In this document: piece by piece, positions 53,738 through 62,426 of the stretch
Layout: the number at the start of each line of letters is the position of its first letter
Numbering within the stretch: position 1 is the stretch's first letter
The notes under the pieces: generated by a model
Seen by the model: only the letters and a program-made list of their open reading frames with translations
The model's database searches: none
Told to the model about the DNA's origin: nothing
Position numbers and translations under genes: made by a program
From: an uncultured Lentisphaeria bacterium
GTDB taxonomy: Bacteria > Verrucomicrobiota > Lentisphaeria > Victivallales > UBA1829
DNA: 64,000 bases
Assembly: GCA_905197955.1 (NCBI GenBank)
Contig: CAJKAR010000023.1
Coordinates: 10,220 to 74,219, forward strand
Direction of reading: 5' to 3'

Positions 53738-55193
53738 CCTGATACATCCTCTCATATTCGGAAGCGGTCCGATTCCAGGAGAAATCGGTGGTCATGCCTC
53801 TGTGCTGCATCATCCGGCAGTCGTCGCGATGATTGCGCCAGGTATCCGCCGCCCAGCGGATGGTCGCATTGAGCGACGCCGCATTCAAATCCCACAGGAC
53901 AAAGCCCGTAGATGCTCCCGGATTGTTGTTGTCGTAATTGAACACCGTATCCGCCAGTCCGCCGGTGTGCCGGACGATCGGCAAAGTTCCGTAAGCCATC
54001 GAATACATCTGATTCAGTCCGCAGGGTTCATAGCGGGACGGCATGACAAACAGATCCGCTCCCGCCTCCGCCAGATGCGCCGCCGGCTCTCCCGCATAGC
54101 CGAGATAAAGACCGAATTTCTGCGGATATTTCTGCGCCAGATACTGCAAATGTCCCTCGATGCCTTTGTCTCCGGACGTGATAATCACGAACTGGAGATC
54201 ATCATGATACAGGAGCTCCTCAAGCCCGAAATTCAGCACATCCAGCCCCTTCTGATGGGCAAGACGGGAGATGACGGCAAAGACAGGCACATCATCGCGA
54301 ACCGGCAGTCCGTAGGTTTCCTGAAGCACCCGCTTGCAGACTGCCTTTCCTTCCATCGAATCTGCGGAATAGACGGCGGGAAGGAAGCGGTCCGTCGCAG
54401 GATTCCAGACCTTTGCGTCGATTCCGTTCAGGATGCCGCGCAGTTTGCCGAGTCCGGCACGGGAGCGGAGCGCTCCGTCGAGTCCGAACCCGTACTCCGG
54501 AGAAAGGATCTCCTGCGCATAAGTCGGGCTGACGGTCGAAACCATATCCGCCGTCATGATGCCGCCTTTCAGCAAATTCAACTGATCGTACCACTCCAGA
54601 CAGAGATAGTTGAAATAGTCCCATCCAAGCCCCGTCCAGAACAGGTTGCCCTTGTTGAACACCCCCTGATAGCCGATGTTGTGAATCGTCATGACGGAAC
54701 GGCAGTTGCGGAACTGTTCGTTGTCGCGGTACAGATGGCTCTTCAGATAGACACAGCAGAGCGCCGCGTGCCAGTCGTTCGCATGCAGAATATCCGGAGC
54801 AAGACGGAAATTGGAGGCAAGTTCCATCGCGGCACGGGAAAGAAAAATGAAGCGCATGGCGTTGTCGGCGAACTCGCTTCCGCACCAGTCGTACAGAGCG
54901 GCACGGTCGAAGAATCGGTGATATTCAATGAAATAATAGGTCAGATTGTCGTTGATTTTCAGCTCGTTGACCTTTGCCCACTCGCAGCCGGAACCGAAGG
55001 GGACCCGGAGAAGATCATGCGTCGCGCTGAACTTGAGATGGAGCTTGCCCATGATCTGCGGATAAAACGGCATCACGACAGAAACGCGATGGCCACGCTC
55101 CGACAGAGCAAGAGGCAGTGCGCTGGAAACATCCGCAAGACCGCCGGTCTTCGCATACGGAACCGCTTCGCTTGTCACCCATAAGATATTCAT
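53724..55193 (-). CDS. glgA: Glycogen (starch) synthase, ADP-glucose dependent
   Basis: The 489-residue GT5 enzyme begins MNILWVTSEAVPYAKTGGLADVSSALP, containing the KTGGL ADP-glucose motif, and has HANDWHAAL, TIHNIGYQGVF, ILNGIDAKVWNP and MPSRYEPCGLNQMYSMAYGTLPIVRHTGGL. It extends alpha-1,4-glucan chains for glycogen storage. AAAGGAT precedes the start. It overlaps queA and follows the rhomboid gene by 22 bp; no other glycogen genes are in the window. Confidence 0.96.
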   Translation of the reverse strand: MNILWVTSEAVPYAKTGGLADVSSALPLALSERGHRVSVVMPFYPQIMGKLHLKFSATHDLLRVPFGSGCEWAKVNELKINDNLTYYFIEYHRFFDRAALYDWCGSEFADNAMRFIFLSRAAMELASNFRLAPDILHANDWHAALCCVYLKSHLYRDNEQFRNCRSVMTIHNIGYQGVFNKGNLFWTGLGWDYFNYLCLEWYDQLNLLKGGIMTADMVSTVSPTYAQEILSPEYGFGLDGALRSRAGLGKLRGILNGIDAKVWNPATDRFLPAVYSADSMEGKAVCKRVLQETYGLPVRDDVPVFAVISRLAHQKGLDVLNFGLEELLYHDDLQFVIITSGDKGIEGHLQYLAQKYPQKFGLYLGYAGEPAAHLAEAGADLFVMPSRYEPCGLNQMYSMAYGTLPIVRHTGGLADTVFNYDNNNPGASTGFVLWDLNAASLNATIRWAADTWRNHRDDCRMMQHRGMTTDFSWNRTASEYERMYQDAHV

Positions 55194-55215
55194 ATTCCAT
55201 CCTTTCTGTTCTTAT

Positions 55216-56118
55216 TCAACGGGAGGATTGTCCCGATTTCATCTGTTCACGCGCTTTCCGGAGAGTCTCCATTTCACTCTCGGAAAGGCTGTTGATTCCC
55301 GTTCTGGAAATCTTGTCAAGGATCCGGTCCAGTTCGGCCCGCGTGACCGTTCCGCCTTTTGTATAAGCGTCGTAAGCGGAAACGGTCCAGCCGCGCGGCG
55401 GTCTCGACTCCGACGGAGAGGATTCCTCCCGCATTTCCGGCGGCTTCGGCGCGGAAACGTTCCGTCTCCCGAACACCGCCCCCAGCGGATGCCAGGCCAC
55501 CAGCTCAGACGCCCACAATTCCATAAACAGAAATCCCCCGATGAATCCCCCGATATGGGCAAGATAGGCAATATTCGACGGCATCGCCTGCTGCTGAATC
55601 ACTTCCAGTATAATATAGACAATCGCCATCGTCTTCAACTTGACCGGAACCGGAAAAAAGAGAAGAAGCACCTGAATATTCGGCATCATCATCGCAGTTG
55701 CCATAATCACCCCCACCACGGCGCCGCTGGCTCCAAGAAGCCAGAACGCGGAATTCATGTTGAACCCGAACCACAGCAGATTCCCCGCGACTCCCGAAAC
55801 CAGATACAGCGCCAGAAACCGTTTCCATCCCAGAAGCGGCGCGGAAAGCGATCCAAACATATAGAGTCCGAACATATTGAAAAACAGGTGCCAGAAATCC
55901 ACATGCGTAAACGCCGCCGTGACAAACCGCCAGATCTCAAACGGTCCAAGAACATTCCCGCTTAACACCAGCATCCCGGCAAAGGAACGGCCCCCCAGAA
56001 AAGAAAGCAGATATATTGCCACATTGATGGCGATCAGCAGGAGGAGACATTCCATTCCACCTTCGCCCGCTCTTCCGCGTCCGGGCGCTCCACGCATATA
56101 ATCCCGATCTCCCAGCAT
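55216..56118 (-). CDS. Rhomboid-family intramembrane serine protease
   Basis: The 300-residue protein has six or seven membrane helices with the rhomboid features WRFVTAAFTHVDFWHLFFNMFGLYMFG, the catalytic GASGAVVG serine and the helix-6 histidine in AHIGGFIGGFLF. After the membrane core, residues about 205-300 form a soluble tail ending in LDKISRTGINSLSESEMETLRKARE, a small helical motif often appended to bacterial rhomboids. It would cleave membrane proteins within their transmembrane segments. AGGGGA lies seven bases before the ATG. Substrates are unknown. Confidence 0.9.
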   Translation of the reverse strand: MLGDRDYMRGAPGRGRAGEGGMECLLLLIAINVAIYLLSFLGGRSFAGMLVLSGNVLGPFEIWRFVTAAFTHVDFWHLFFNMFGLYMFGSLSAPLLGWKRFLALYLVSGVAGNLLWFGFNMNSAFWLLGASGAVVGVIMATAMMMPNIQVLLLFFPVPVKLKTMAIVYIILEVIQQQAMPSNIAYLAHIGGFIGGFLFMELWASELVAWHPLGAVFGRRNVSAPKPPEMREESSPSESRPPRGWTVSAYDAYTKGGTVTRAELDRILDKISRTGINSLSESEMETLRKAREQMKSGQSSR

Positions 56119-56248
56119 AAAAAAATCCCCTGTATCTTAACGTTTTTCCACAATAGTAATATACAGCAAAAAACGTCAACTACAAGGGAAGCTCCTTTGC
56201 AGGGGACCTGTTCCCGGCACCCCGCGGCGGAAAGAGGGAAAAAGGAGC

Positions 56249-57016
56249 TCAGTCGGAAGAGCCGTCGGGGAACGAGAATCGCTCCAGACTCCGGCGCAAA
56301 AGAAATATTTTCGACCAGCCGCCGTGATACTCGACATCCTTCAAAACACTGTAAGGAGTCTGAGCTGCCGCATGGCCATCATAAAACCAGGTATTTGTTG
56401 TGTTGTCCGAATGGATCAGCCAGCGGTGATTGCTGGAAGCAACACAGTCCTGATAGACGGATGCAGAGGAACCGGCCTTCGAATTTCCCGCAATATAACC
56501 GCTGTCAACCACGCCGGAGATCCTGGAAAAAGCCAGTTTCTTTTTCTGAAAGCTCTTGAGATCAACGAAGTGCTGGGTGGCATCTCCCGAGCCGACTTTC
56601 AAAAAATATGATTCCCCGTGGAATCCGTATTTATGACAGTAAGGAGTTCCGTAAAAACGGTACTTGATGTCGCTGGTTGTCTTATTAAAACCCGCCATAT
56701 TCGAGGAAGGACAAAAATAGAGCTTGAATTTTGAAACTGTTGTCGAGGAAGCATCCCCCGGAAGATAACCGTACTGGATCAGAAACTGAATGGTCCGCAG
56801 TCCGTTTGCGTCTTTGATCGCCGAATGGACCAGATCGTTGTTTTCCGCCGCATAGGAAGCGATTCCGAGTCCAATCTGCTTCATATTGGAAAGACAGGAA
56901 GCGCCTTTCGCCTTGTCGCGCGCCTTGTTCAATCCCGGCAGAAGAATTGCTGTCAGAATCGCAATGATGGCAATGACGACAAGGAGCTCTATCAATGTAA
57001 AATTTTTCTGTTTCAT
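56249..57016 (-). CDS. Pilin-like exported protein, coupled to a LacI-type regulator
   Basis: The 255-residue protein starts MKQKNFTLIELLVVIAIIAILTAILLPGLNKARDKAKGASCLSNMKQIG, a class III prepilin signal, and near its end has HSDNTTNTWFYDGHAA, an H-X10-DG variant. The start codon shares one base with the stop of the LacI-type gene (TAATG), so its expression is tied to that regulator. The last 25 residues are basic and lack any pilin pattern. No glycosidase is adjacent, unlike the other cassettes. Confidence 0.85.
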   Translation of the reverse strand: MKQKNFTLIELLVVIAIIAILTAILLPGLNKARDKAKGASCLSNMKQIGLGIASYAAENNDLVHSAIKDANGLRTIQFLIQYGYLPGDASSTTVSKFKLYFCPSSNMAGFNKTTSDIKYRFYGTPYCHKYGFHGESYFLKVGSGDATQHFVDLKSFQKKKLAFSRISGVVDSGYIAGNSKAGSSASVYQDCVASSNHRWLIHSDNTTNTWFYDGHAAAQTPYSVLKDVEYHGGWSKIFLLRRSLERFSFPDGSSD

Positions 57017-58095
57017 TATGCCCTCTCTATTTCTCTATTTCTATTCATCTGCGTATCCGTTTGAATGATTCTTTTTGGCGGAGCCGCTGTTGACTGCTGA
57101 ATGACAAGCAGAGGATCCACCCATACTTCATTCTGGATCGGCTTGCATCCGTTCCGGATCTGCTGAAGAATGGACAGCGCAGCGGTATACATTCCATTGA
57201 AATTCAGCTCAACGGAGGTCAGTTCCGGATAGGAGCTGGAGCCCTCGTTGACGATGCCGTGAGTCACGATGCTGAGATCTTCGGGGATCCGGAGTCCCAG
57301 CCGGAAAGCGGCGGAAATCAGCGATCGGCCCGTAAAGGAACCGGAACAGTAAAACGCCGTCGGGCGCGGATTCTGCTCCAGGACCCGGAGACTCCACTCG
57401 AACATGCGTTCCATATAATGCTCTTCATCCTCTTCCGCCTGCGGTTCGATGGAGAGTTCCTCGCCAAGCCGGATCAGTCCGAAATCGCGGAACGCCTTCT
57501 TCACTCCCTGGCTGATCTGCCGATGATAATCATACTTGACAGGTCCGAGCGAAACCATCACATTCCGATGTCCCAGCGCCGCCAGATACTGTATCGCCTG
57601 ATACGCCCCTTTTTCCAAAGCCGCCCTTACAGAATAAAATCCGGGCTCTCCGAAGACTACAAGCGGATATTCCGGATTTGCCTCCAGAAAACGGCGGACC
57701 CCGGCGGTCAGATATCCCACATGGATCACGCCGCCGGCGATCTTGTCCCGAATCAGTTCCGGCAGGGTATTGTCCTTATCCTCCTGCGTATAGAATTCAA
57801 TCCGCTGGGAGAGTCCTCCGCGGGAGCAGAGCGAGAGAAATTCGCTGATATGGGCCAGATAGGTGCCGCCCCGGCGCAGATTCGTATATTTATCGTTGAT
57901 GATCAGTCCCACATCCACGGCAGGCTTGTTCCGGAGCTGACGGGCGGCGGAATTGGGTTCATATCCCATCTCCTTTGCGGTTCGCAGAAGGTAATCGCGC
58001 GTTTCCTCGCGCATATTGCCCCGGCCGTTCAGGGCGGCAGATACGGTGGAGACCGTCACGCCGGTCTTCTCGGCTATGTCCTTCAGCTTTACCAT
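57016..58095 (-). CDS. LacI-family transcriptional regulator
   Basis: The 359-residue protein has a standard LacI DNA-binding head (VKLKDIAEKTGVTVSTVSAALNGRG, then MGYEPNSAARQLRNK) and a ligand-binding core with LSIVTHGIVNEGSSSYPELTSVELNF near residue 280. A 16-bp palindrome sits at its own promoter, so it probably represses itself and the overlapping pilin-like gene. The ligand is unknown. Confidence 0.9.
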   Translation of the reverse strand: MVKLKDIAEKTGVTVSTVSAALNGRGNMREETRDYLLRTAKEMGYEPNSAARQLRNKPAVDVGLIINDKYTNLRRGGTYLAHISEFLSLCSRGGLSQRIEFYTQEDKDNTLPELIRDKIAGGVIHVGYLTAGVRRFLEANPEYPLVVFGEPGFYSVRAALEKGAYQAIQYLAALGHRNVMVSLGPVKYDYHRQISQGVKKAFRDFGLIRLGEELSIEPQAEEDEEHYMERMFEWSLRVLEQNPRPTAFYCSGSFTGRSLISAAFRLGLRIPEDLSIVTHGIVNEGSSSYPELTSVELNFNGMYTAALSILQQIRNGCKPIQNEVWVDPLLVIQQSTAAPPKRIIQTDTQMNRNREIERA

Positions 58096-58121
58096 TCGAA
58101 AAATTCTCCGCAGAATAATTT

Positions 58122-58174
58122 AGAATAACGTTATTCTTCTTTTATATTTTACTCTATTTCGAAAAAAAAGTCAA
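58122..58174 (-). promoter_or_regulatory. Promoter and LacI-type operator of the 58095 regulator operon
   Basis: On the minus strand TTGACT (58174-58169) and TAAAAT (58151-58146) are 17 bases apart. Immediately after, at the expected transcription start, lies the perfect palindrome AGAATAACGTTATTCT (58122-58137) with the central CG of LacI-family operators. Confidence 0.72.
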
Positions 58175-58286
58175 CCCCCTTGTTTTGAGAAAAAGAGTTT
58201 TTTTGATGAATTTGTCTGCGGGGAAAAAACGTTTCAAGAGAGCCGGGCAGAGGGAGATCGGAGATTGGAGAAAGGGGTTTTTTTCT

Positions 58287-58313
58287 TTGACAAAAATGGA
58301 ATCATGGTATACA
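58287..58313 (+). promoter_or_regulatory. Possible promoter of the SGNH hydrolase gene
   Basis: TTGACA (58287-58292) is followed 15 bases later by TATACA (58308-58313), about 45 bp before the start; the short spacer lowers confidence. Confidence 0.4.
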
Positions 58314-58357
58314 GTTACTGGAACATCTGCAAACTGAACTAAGAAATGAGGGTATCC

Positions 58358-59104
58358 ATGAACAGAAGATCACTGATTGCCGGTCTGCTTCTTCTGGCAT
58401 CCGCCGGAGGAATCGCAGAAGAGCTTTACCGTCAGTTCCAGCCGGCGCGGACGAGCCGGACCAGAGAAAGCACCGAATGGTCCATCACCTACACCTACAA
58501 CGCGCTGGACCGCAGTCATCCCAGGCTGCTGCTGATCGGAGATTCGATCTGCAACGGCTATCAGGGCACGGTCCGGAACAAGCTGGGAAAAATCATGAAC
58601 ATCACCTTCTGGGCGTCCTCGAAGTGTGTGACCGACAAGGATTATTTCCGGGAACTGGACCAGATTCTTTCCGCATATCATTATGATGTCATTTCCTTCA
58701 ACAACGGTCTGCACAGTCTGACGACCAATCGGGAGGAGTGGAAGAATGCCTATCAATCTGCGGTCGATTTCATTCGGAAGAAATGTCCGGATGCCAAACT
58801 TTTCCTGACCAACAACACCCCTCTGAAAGATCCGGTGAAAACGGCTCAGGCAAAAGAGTTGAATCAGATTATCGCAGAAACGGCAAAGCTCAAAAAGCTG
58901 CCGGTGATTGATCTTTTCTCGCTGATGGATCCTCTTGACCGGAACAAATTCTGGAATGATACCTATCATTTCCGCAAACCGGCGGTGGAAATGCAGGCGG
59001 AACGGATTGCCGGAACGGTCCGTGCCCTGCCGGGGATCGCGGGGAGCAAAGCAGATCTGGTCCAGCGAGGGACGGAAACCGGGCCTGACGGGGCTTTGAA
59101 GTAA
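58358..59104 (+). CDS. SGNH/GDSL-type hydrolase, exported or membrane-anchored
   Basis: The 248-residue protein begins with a hydrophobic leader (NRRSLIAGLLLLASAGGIA) and then shows the SGNH blocks: LLIGDSICNGYQG (nucleophile Ser), ISFNNGLHSL (Asn) and NDTYHF (Asp-His near the end). Such enzymes are esterases; deacetylation of a glycan is common when they sit near carbohydrate genes, but nothing here proves it. The ATG at 58358 follows GAGG at proper distance; the ATG four codons earlier is less likely. Confidence 0.8.
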   Translation: MNRRSLIAGLLLLASAGGIAEELYRQFQPARTSRTRESTEWSITYTYNALDRSHPRLLLIGDSICNGYQGTVRNKLGKIMNITFWASSKCVTDKDYFRELDQILSAYHYDVISFNNGLHSLTTNREEWKNAYQSAVDFIRKKCPDAKLFLTNNTPLKDPVKTAQAKELNQIIAETAKLKKLPVIDLFSLMDPLDRNKFWNDTYHFRKPAVEMQAERIAGTVRALPGIAGSKADLVQRGTETGPDGALK

Positions 59105-59110
59105 CGGTTT

Positions 59111-60355
59111 TTACTTTTCGGCCTGACGGAAAATCGCGACGCCTTTCAGAATTTCTATGGCGCGTTCCAGCTGAACGTCGCGGTACTTTCCGTCTTGAAC
59201 CAGCGGGACCTTGTCGCCGCGCATCGAAAGATGGCGGGAGATCGACGCCGTTCCCGCGGGACTCGTATTGACTGCGATATCCGGATCCACTCCGCGTCCG
59301 TGGATTTCCTTGCGGCCGGGGGTGTAGTATTTGGCGGTGGTCATCCGCAGAGCGCCGCCGTCGGACAGCGGAATAATGACCTGAACGGATCCCTTCCCGA
59401 AGGAACGGGCCCCAACGAGTATCGCGCGTTTGTAATCCTGCATGCAGGCAGAAAAAATTTCCGCCGCGCTCGCAGAATTCTCATTAATCAGGACCACGAG
59501 TGGAAGATCAAGGTCCTTGGGGCAGCCGACGGCGTTGTGGGTGACGGTTTTTTCCGCTCGGCCCTCGATGGAGACAACAAGTTTGCCTTTCTCGATAAAA
59601 CGGCTGACCGTTTCTATCGCAGCGGTCAGAAGACCGCCAGGATTGTTGCGAAGATCTATAATCAGGCCGTCCAGTTTATCCTGTTTCAAAGTGATGAGGG
59701 CTTTGTCAAGATCCGAGGCGGTCGTTGCGGTGAACTGCGTGATCCGGAGATAGCCGATCCGGTTCGCCGCGCAGCCGATGGCTTTTACGGAAGAGACCGC
59801 GATGACTGCACGCTCGATTTCCACATCTTTGGTTGAATCGTCGGAACGCCGATAAATTTTCAGTTTCACTTTCGTCCCGACTGGTCCTTTCATCATTTTT
59901 ACGCACTCGTCCAGAAACATCATCCGCGTATTTTTGCCGTTGATTTCCAGAATCATGTCGCCGCTTCGAAGACCCGATTTCGCCGCAGGTCCATCCTCCA
60001 TCACTGAGACAATCTCCAAAGCATCTTCTCGCGATGTAATCACGATCCCGATCCCCGGAAATTTCCCCATGCTGTCCTCCACCGTATTCTTGAAGGCTTC
60101 CGGTTCCTCGTAGGCGCTGAACGGATCCAGCTCCTGCATCATGCCCCGCAGCGCCGCCCGGAGAAGGTTTTCGTAAGAGATTTTTTCCTGATCCACATAC
60201 TTCGCTCGCAGAAGCATCAGCGATTCCATGAAAACTGACAGGTTTTTGTAGGGAAGTTCCTCCGCCGGACTTTTTCCCTCAGGGTTTTCCCCTCCATGAA
60301 CGGCTCCTCCAGAAAGAACAAGAAGTAGTGTTATTAGAAAAATTCGGCGTTTCAT
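59111..60355 (-). CDS. C-terminal processing protease (S41 family, CtpA-like)
   Basis: The 414-residue protein has a signal peptide (MKRRIFLITLLLVLSGGAVHG) and a PDZ domain at about 95-180 (FPGIGIVITSREDALEIV, GLRSGDMILEINGKN). The S41 core follows with LIIDLRNNPGGLL, the nucleophile in NENSASAAEIF, the general base in FGKGSVQ, and TTAKYYTPG. It degrades or trims periplasmic proteins from their C-termini. It lies downstream of tadA, separated by the hairpin repeat region. Confidence 0.93.
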   Translation of the reverse strand: MKRRIFLITLLLVLSGGAVHGGENPEGKSPAEELPYKNLSVFMESLMLLRAKYVDQEKISYENLLRAALRGMMQELDPFSAYEEPEAFKNTVEDSMGKFPGIGIVITSREDALEIVSVMEDGPAAKSGLRSGDMILEINGKNTRMMFLDECVKMMKGPVGTKVKLKIYRRSDDSTKDVEIERAVIAVSSVKAIGCAANRIGYLRITQFTATTASDLDKALITLKQDKLDGLIIDLRNNPGGLLTAAIETVSRFIEKGKLVVSIEGRAEKTVTHNAVGCPKDLDLPLVVLINENSASAAEIFSACMQDYKRAILVGARSFGKGSVQVIIPLSDGGALRMTTAKYYTPGRKEIHGRGVDPDIAVNTSPAGTASISRHLSMRGDKVPLVQDGKYRDVQLERAIEILKGVAIFRQAEK

Positions 60356-60451
60356 CTCATCTCTCCGATTGGGTGTCTCTTTCGGCTTGGTTTTGAAGTT
60401 TGGGGTCGTGTATCTGTTGTATATCTGTAATGTATCCGTTTTCTTTTTAGA

Positions 60452-60634
60452 TTTCGTCCTGCGGACGACCAGCTTCTTCAGCTGGACCGAAGCAGGTCAC
60501 GGACCTGCACCTTGTTATTTTTGTTCGCTGCGCGTTTATTTGCTCTTTTGTTGTTTCGTCCTGCAGACGACCAGCTTCTTCAGCTGGACCGAAGCAGGTC
60601 ACGGACCTGCACCTTATTATTTTTTTCGCTGCGC
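60452..60634 (-). repeat. Two direct copies of a three-hairpin element
   Basis: Copy 1 (60452-60533) and copy 2 (60554-60634) are 102 bp apart and nearly identical over 80 bases. In plus coordinates each has CGTCC/GGACG (60455-60467 in copy 1), CCAGCT/AGCTGG (60469-60485) and GCAGGTC/GACCTGC (60492-60508), with very short linkers. Copy 2 changes one base of the first stem: on a minus-strand RNA this is still a G-U pair, on a plus-strand RNA it is a C-A mismatch. The array lies between tadA and the S41 protease gene, both minus-strand. Confidence 0.8.
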
Positions 60635-60635
60635 T

Positions 60636-61130
60636 CTATTTTTTGCGGACCTGCTGAAAAAAGTCTCGAATTAATCTTCGGCATTCCTCCTCCAGAATTC
60701 CTCCGGTCACCTGCACCCGATGAAGCATTCCCGGAAAACCTGTGACATTCAGAGCGGATCCGGCACAGCCGGAACGCGGATCCGGCATTCCGTAAACAAC
60801 GCGATCCACTCGCGTATTCACCAGAGCACCGGCACACATTGCACAAGGTTCTTTGGTGACATAAATTGTCACACCGTCCAGCCGCCAGTCGCCCACGGCA
60901 ACGGCAGCCGCAGTCATTGCCAGCAGTTCCGCGTGAGCGGTACCGTCTTTTAATGTTTCGACCTGATTCCAGCCCTTGGCAATAATTCGGCCCTCTTTCA
61001 CGGCAACCGCACCGATCGGAACTTCCCCCCGTTCGCCCGCCATTTCCGCAAGACGCAATGCCGCCCGCATGAAATCTTCATCGCTCCGGCTCGGCACCGC
61101 CGAAGCGGAATCTGTATCAAAGCAGCTCAA
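60636..61130 (-). CDS. tadA: tRNA-specific adenosine deaminase-like protein
   Basis: The 164-residue deaminase has the zinc site HAE in TAHAELLAM and PCAMC in YVTKEPCAMCAGAL, with VPIGAVAV and VVYGMPDPRSGCAGS as in TadA, which converts A34 to inosine in tRNA-Arg. Other cytidine/guanine deaminases share the fold, so substrate is inferred. The longest frame starts with TTG at 61130, three bases after the thiC stop, with AGGAA ten bases upstream; an ATG at 61070 would remove the first 20 residues. Last coding gene before the hairpin repeats. Confidence 0.85.
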   Translation of the reverse strand: MSCFDTDSASAVPSRSDEDFMRAALRLAEMAGERGEVPIGAVAVKEGRIIAKGWNQVETLKDGTAHAELLAMTAAAVAVGDWRLDGVTIYVTKEPCAMCAGALVNTRVDRVVYGMPDPRSGCAGSALNVTGFPGMLHRVQVTGGILEEECRRLIRDFFQQVRKK

Positions 61131-61133
61131 GGA

Positions 61134-62426
61134 TTATTTTTCCTGTTTCAGATCGGAACTGATCCGCATCGAACAGAAATCGGGTCCGCACATTGTACAG
61201 TATTTTGTTCCATGCTGATTCTTGGCATTGGCGGCCTCGAGCGCCTGTTTCCGGTATTCACGGGCGCGATCGGGATCCAGAGCGAGATCGAACTGTTTTT
61301 CCCAGTCGAATTCAGCACGGGCGCGACCGATGGCGTTGTCACGATCGATTGCTCCGGGCTTGCCGAGCGCGACATCAGCAGCGTGTGCGGCGATCCGGAA
61401 TGCAACACAGCCGTTGCGCACATCCTCCGCCTCGGGCAAACCGATGTGTTCTTTCGGAGTGACATAGCAGAGCATCGCGGCCCCGTAATACGCTCCTGCC
61501 GTTCCGCCGATGGATGCGACAATATGATCGTAACCGGGAGCACAGTCGATGACAACCGGACCGAGAATATAGAATGGAGCGTCGCCGCAGACTTCCCGTT
61601 CGCGTTTCATGTTCATTTCGATCTGATGGAAGGGGACATGACCGGGGCCCTCGACCATAGCCTGCACACCGGCGGCGCGACAGCGTTTCACGAGTTCACC
61701 GAGCACATCCAGTTCTGCGAACTGTGCCTCGTCGCTGGCATCGGCAAGACATCCCGGACGGAGACCGTCGCCCAGAGAAAGCGTCACATCGTACTGGAGA
61801 CAGATGTCCAGAATGTCGTCGAAACGGGTATAGATCGGATTTTCCTTGTCGTAACGTTTCATCCACTGCGCCATCAGGGAGCCGCCGCGGCTGACGATTC
61901 CCAGCACGCGCTTGAGCGCAATGGGGATATGCCGCTGAAGAAGTCCGGCGTGGATTGTCATATAATCGACACCCTGTTTTGCCTGGGAAAGGATGGTGTC
62001 GAGAATGGTTGTTTCGTCGAAATGGTCTGCGCCGTGTTTGGCGATGACCTCGTAGATCGGCACGGTTCCGACCGGAATCGGGCTGGCTTCGATGATGGAG
62101 GAGCGGATGAAATCGATATCTCCGCCGGTACTGAGATCCATCACGGTATCGGCTCCGTAGCGGATTGCCTGCTGGAGTTTCCGCTTCTCCGCCTGCGGAC
62201 AGCTCGACATGGCGGAATTGCCGATATTGGCGTTGATTTTGCAGAGAAGTTCGCGGCCGATTCCCATCGGGTCCAGATTTTTATGATTGATGTTGGCGGG
62301 AATGACGATGCGCCCATCCGCAACACGTTCCAGAATGAATTCAACGTCGCGATGTTCCTTTTCGGCGACGGCTTTGATCTGCGGTGTGACAATCCCTTCG
62401 CGGGCCTGAAGCATTTGGGTTTTCAA
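61134..62426 (-). CDS. thiC: Phosphomethylpyrimidine synthase
   Basis: The 430-residue radical-SAM enzyme has NPIYTRFDDILDICLQYDVTLSLGDGLRPG, EGPGHVPFHQIEMN and the C-terminal iron-sulfur motif CTMCGPDFC. It makes the HMP pyrimidine of thiamine from AIR, the product of PurM, which is also encoded in this window. The start overlaps the waaA stop (ATGA). I found no TPP riboswitch before the gene or before waaA, so thiamine control is not visible. Confidence 0.96.
   Translation of the reverse strand: MKTQMLQAREGIVTPQIKAVAEKEHRDVEFILERVADGRIVIPANINHKNLDPMGIGRELLCKINANIGNSAMSSCPQAEKRKLQQAIRYGADTVMDLSTGGDIDFIRSSIIEASPIPVGTVPIYEVIAKHGADHFDETTILDTILSQAKQGVDYMTIHAGLLQRHIPIALKRVLGIVSRGGSLMAQWMKRYDKENPIYTRFDDILDICLQYDVTLSLGDGLRPGCLADASDEAQFAELDVLGELVKRCRAAGVQAMVEGPGHVPFHQIEMNMKREREVCGDAPFYILGPVVIDCAPGYDHIVASIGGTAGAYYGAAMLCYVTPKEHIGLPEAEDVRNGCVAFRIAAHAADVALGKPGAIDRDNAIGRARAEFDWEKQFDLALDPDRAREYRKQALEAANAKNQHGTKYCTMCGPDFCSMRISSDLKQEK

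Noticed and set aside
60452..60634. Transposon or MITE
   Set aside because: No terminal inverted repeats enclosing the unit, no target-site duplication and no transposase; the symmetry is internal to each small hairpin.
60369..60674. 101-codon frame containing a repeated peptide (TTSFFSWTEAGHGPAP)
   Set aside because: The peptide repeat is only the translation of the direct DNA repeat with hairpins; the frame runs antisense to the flanking genes and has no ribosome site. Compensating stem changes against the 24678 copy argue for RNA, not protein.
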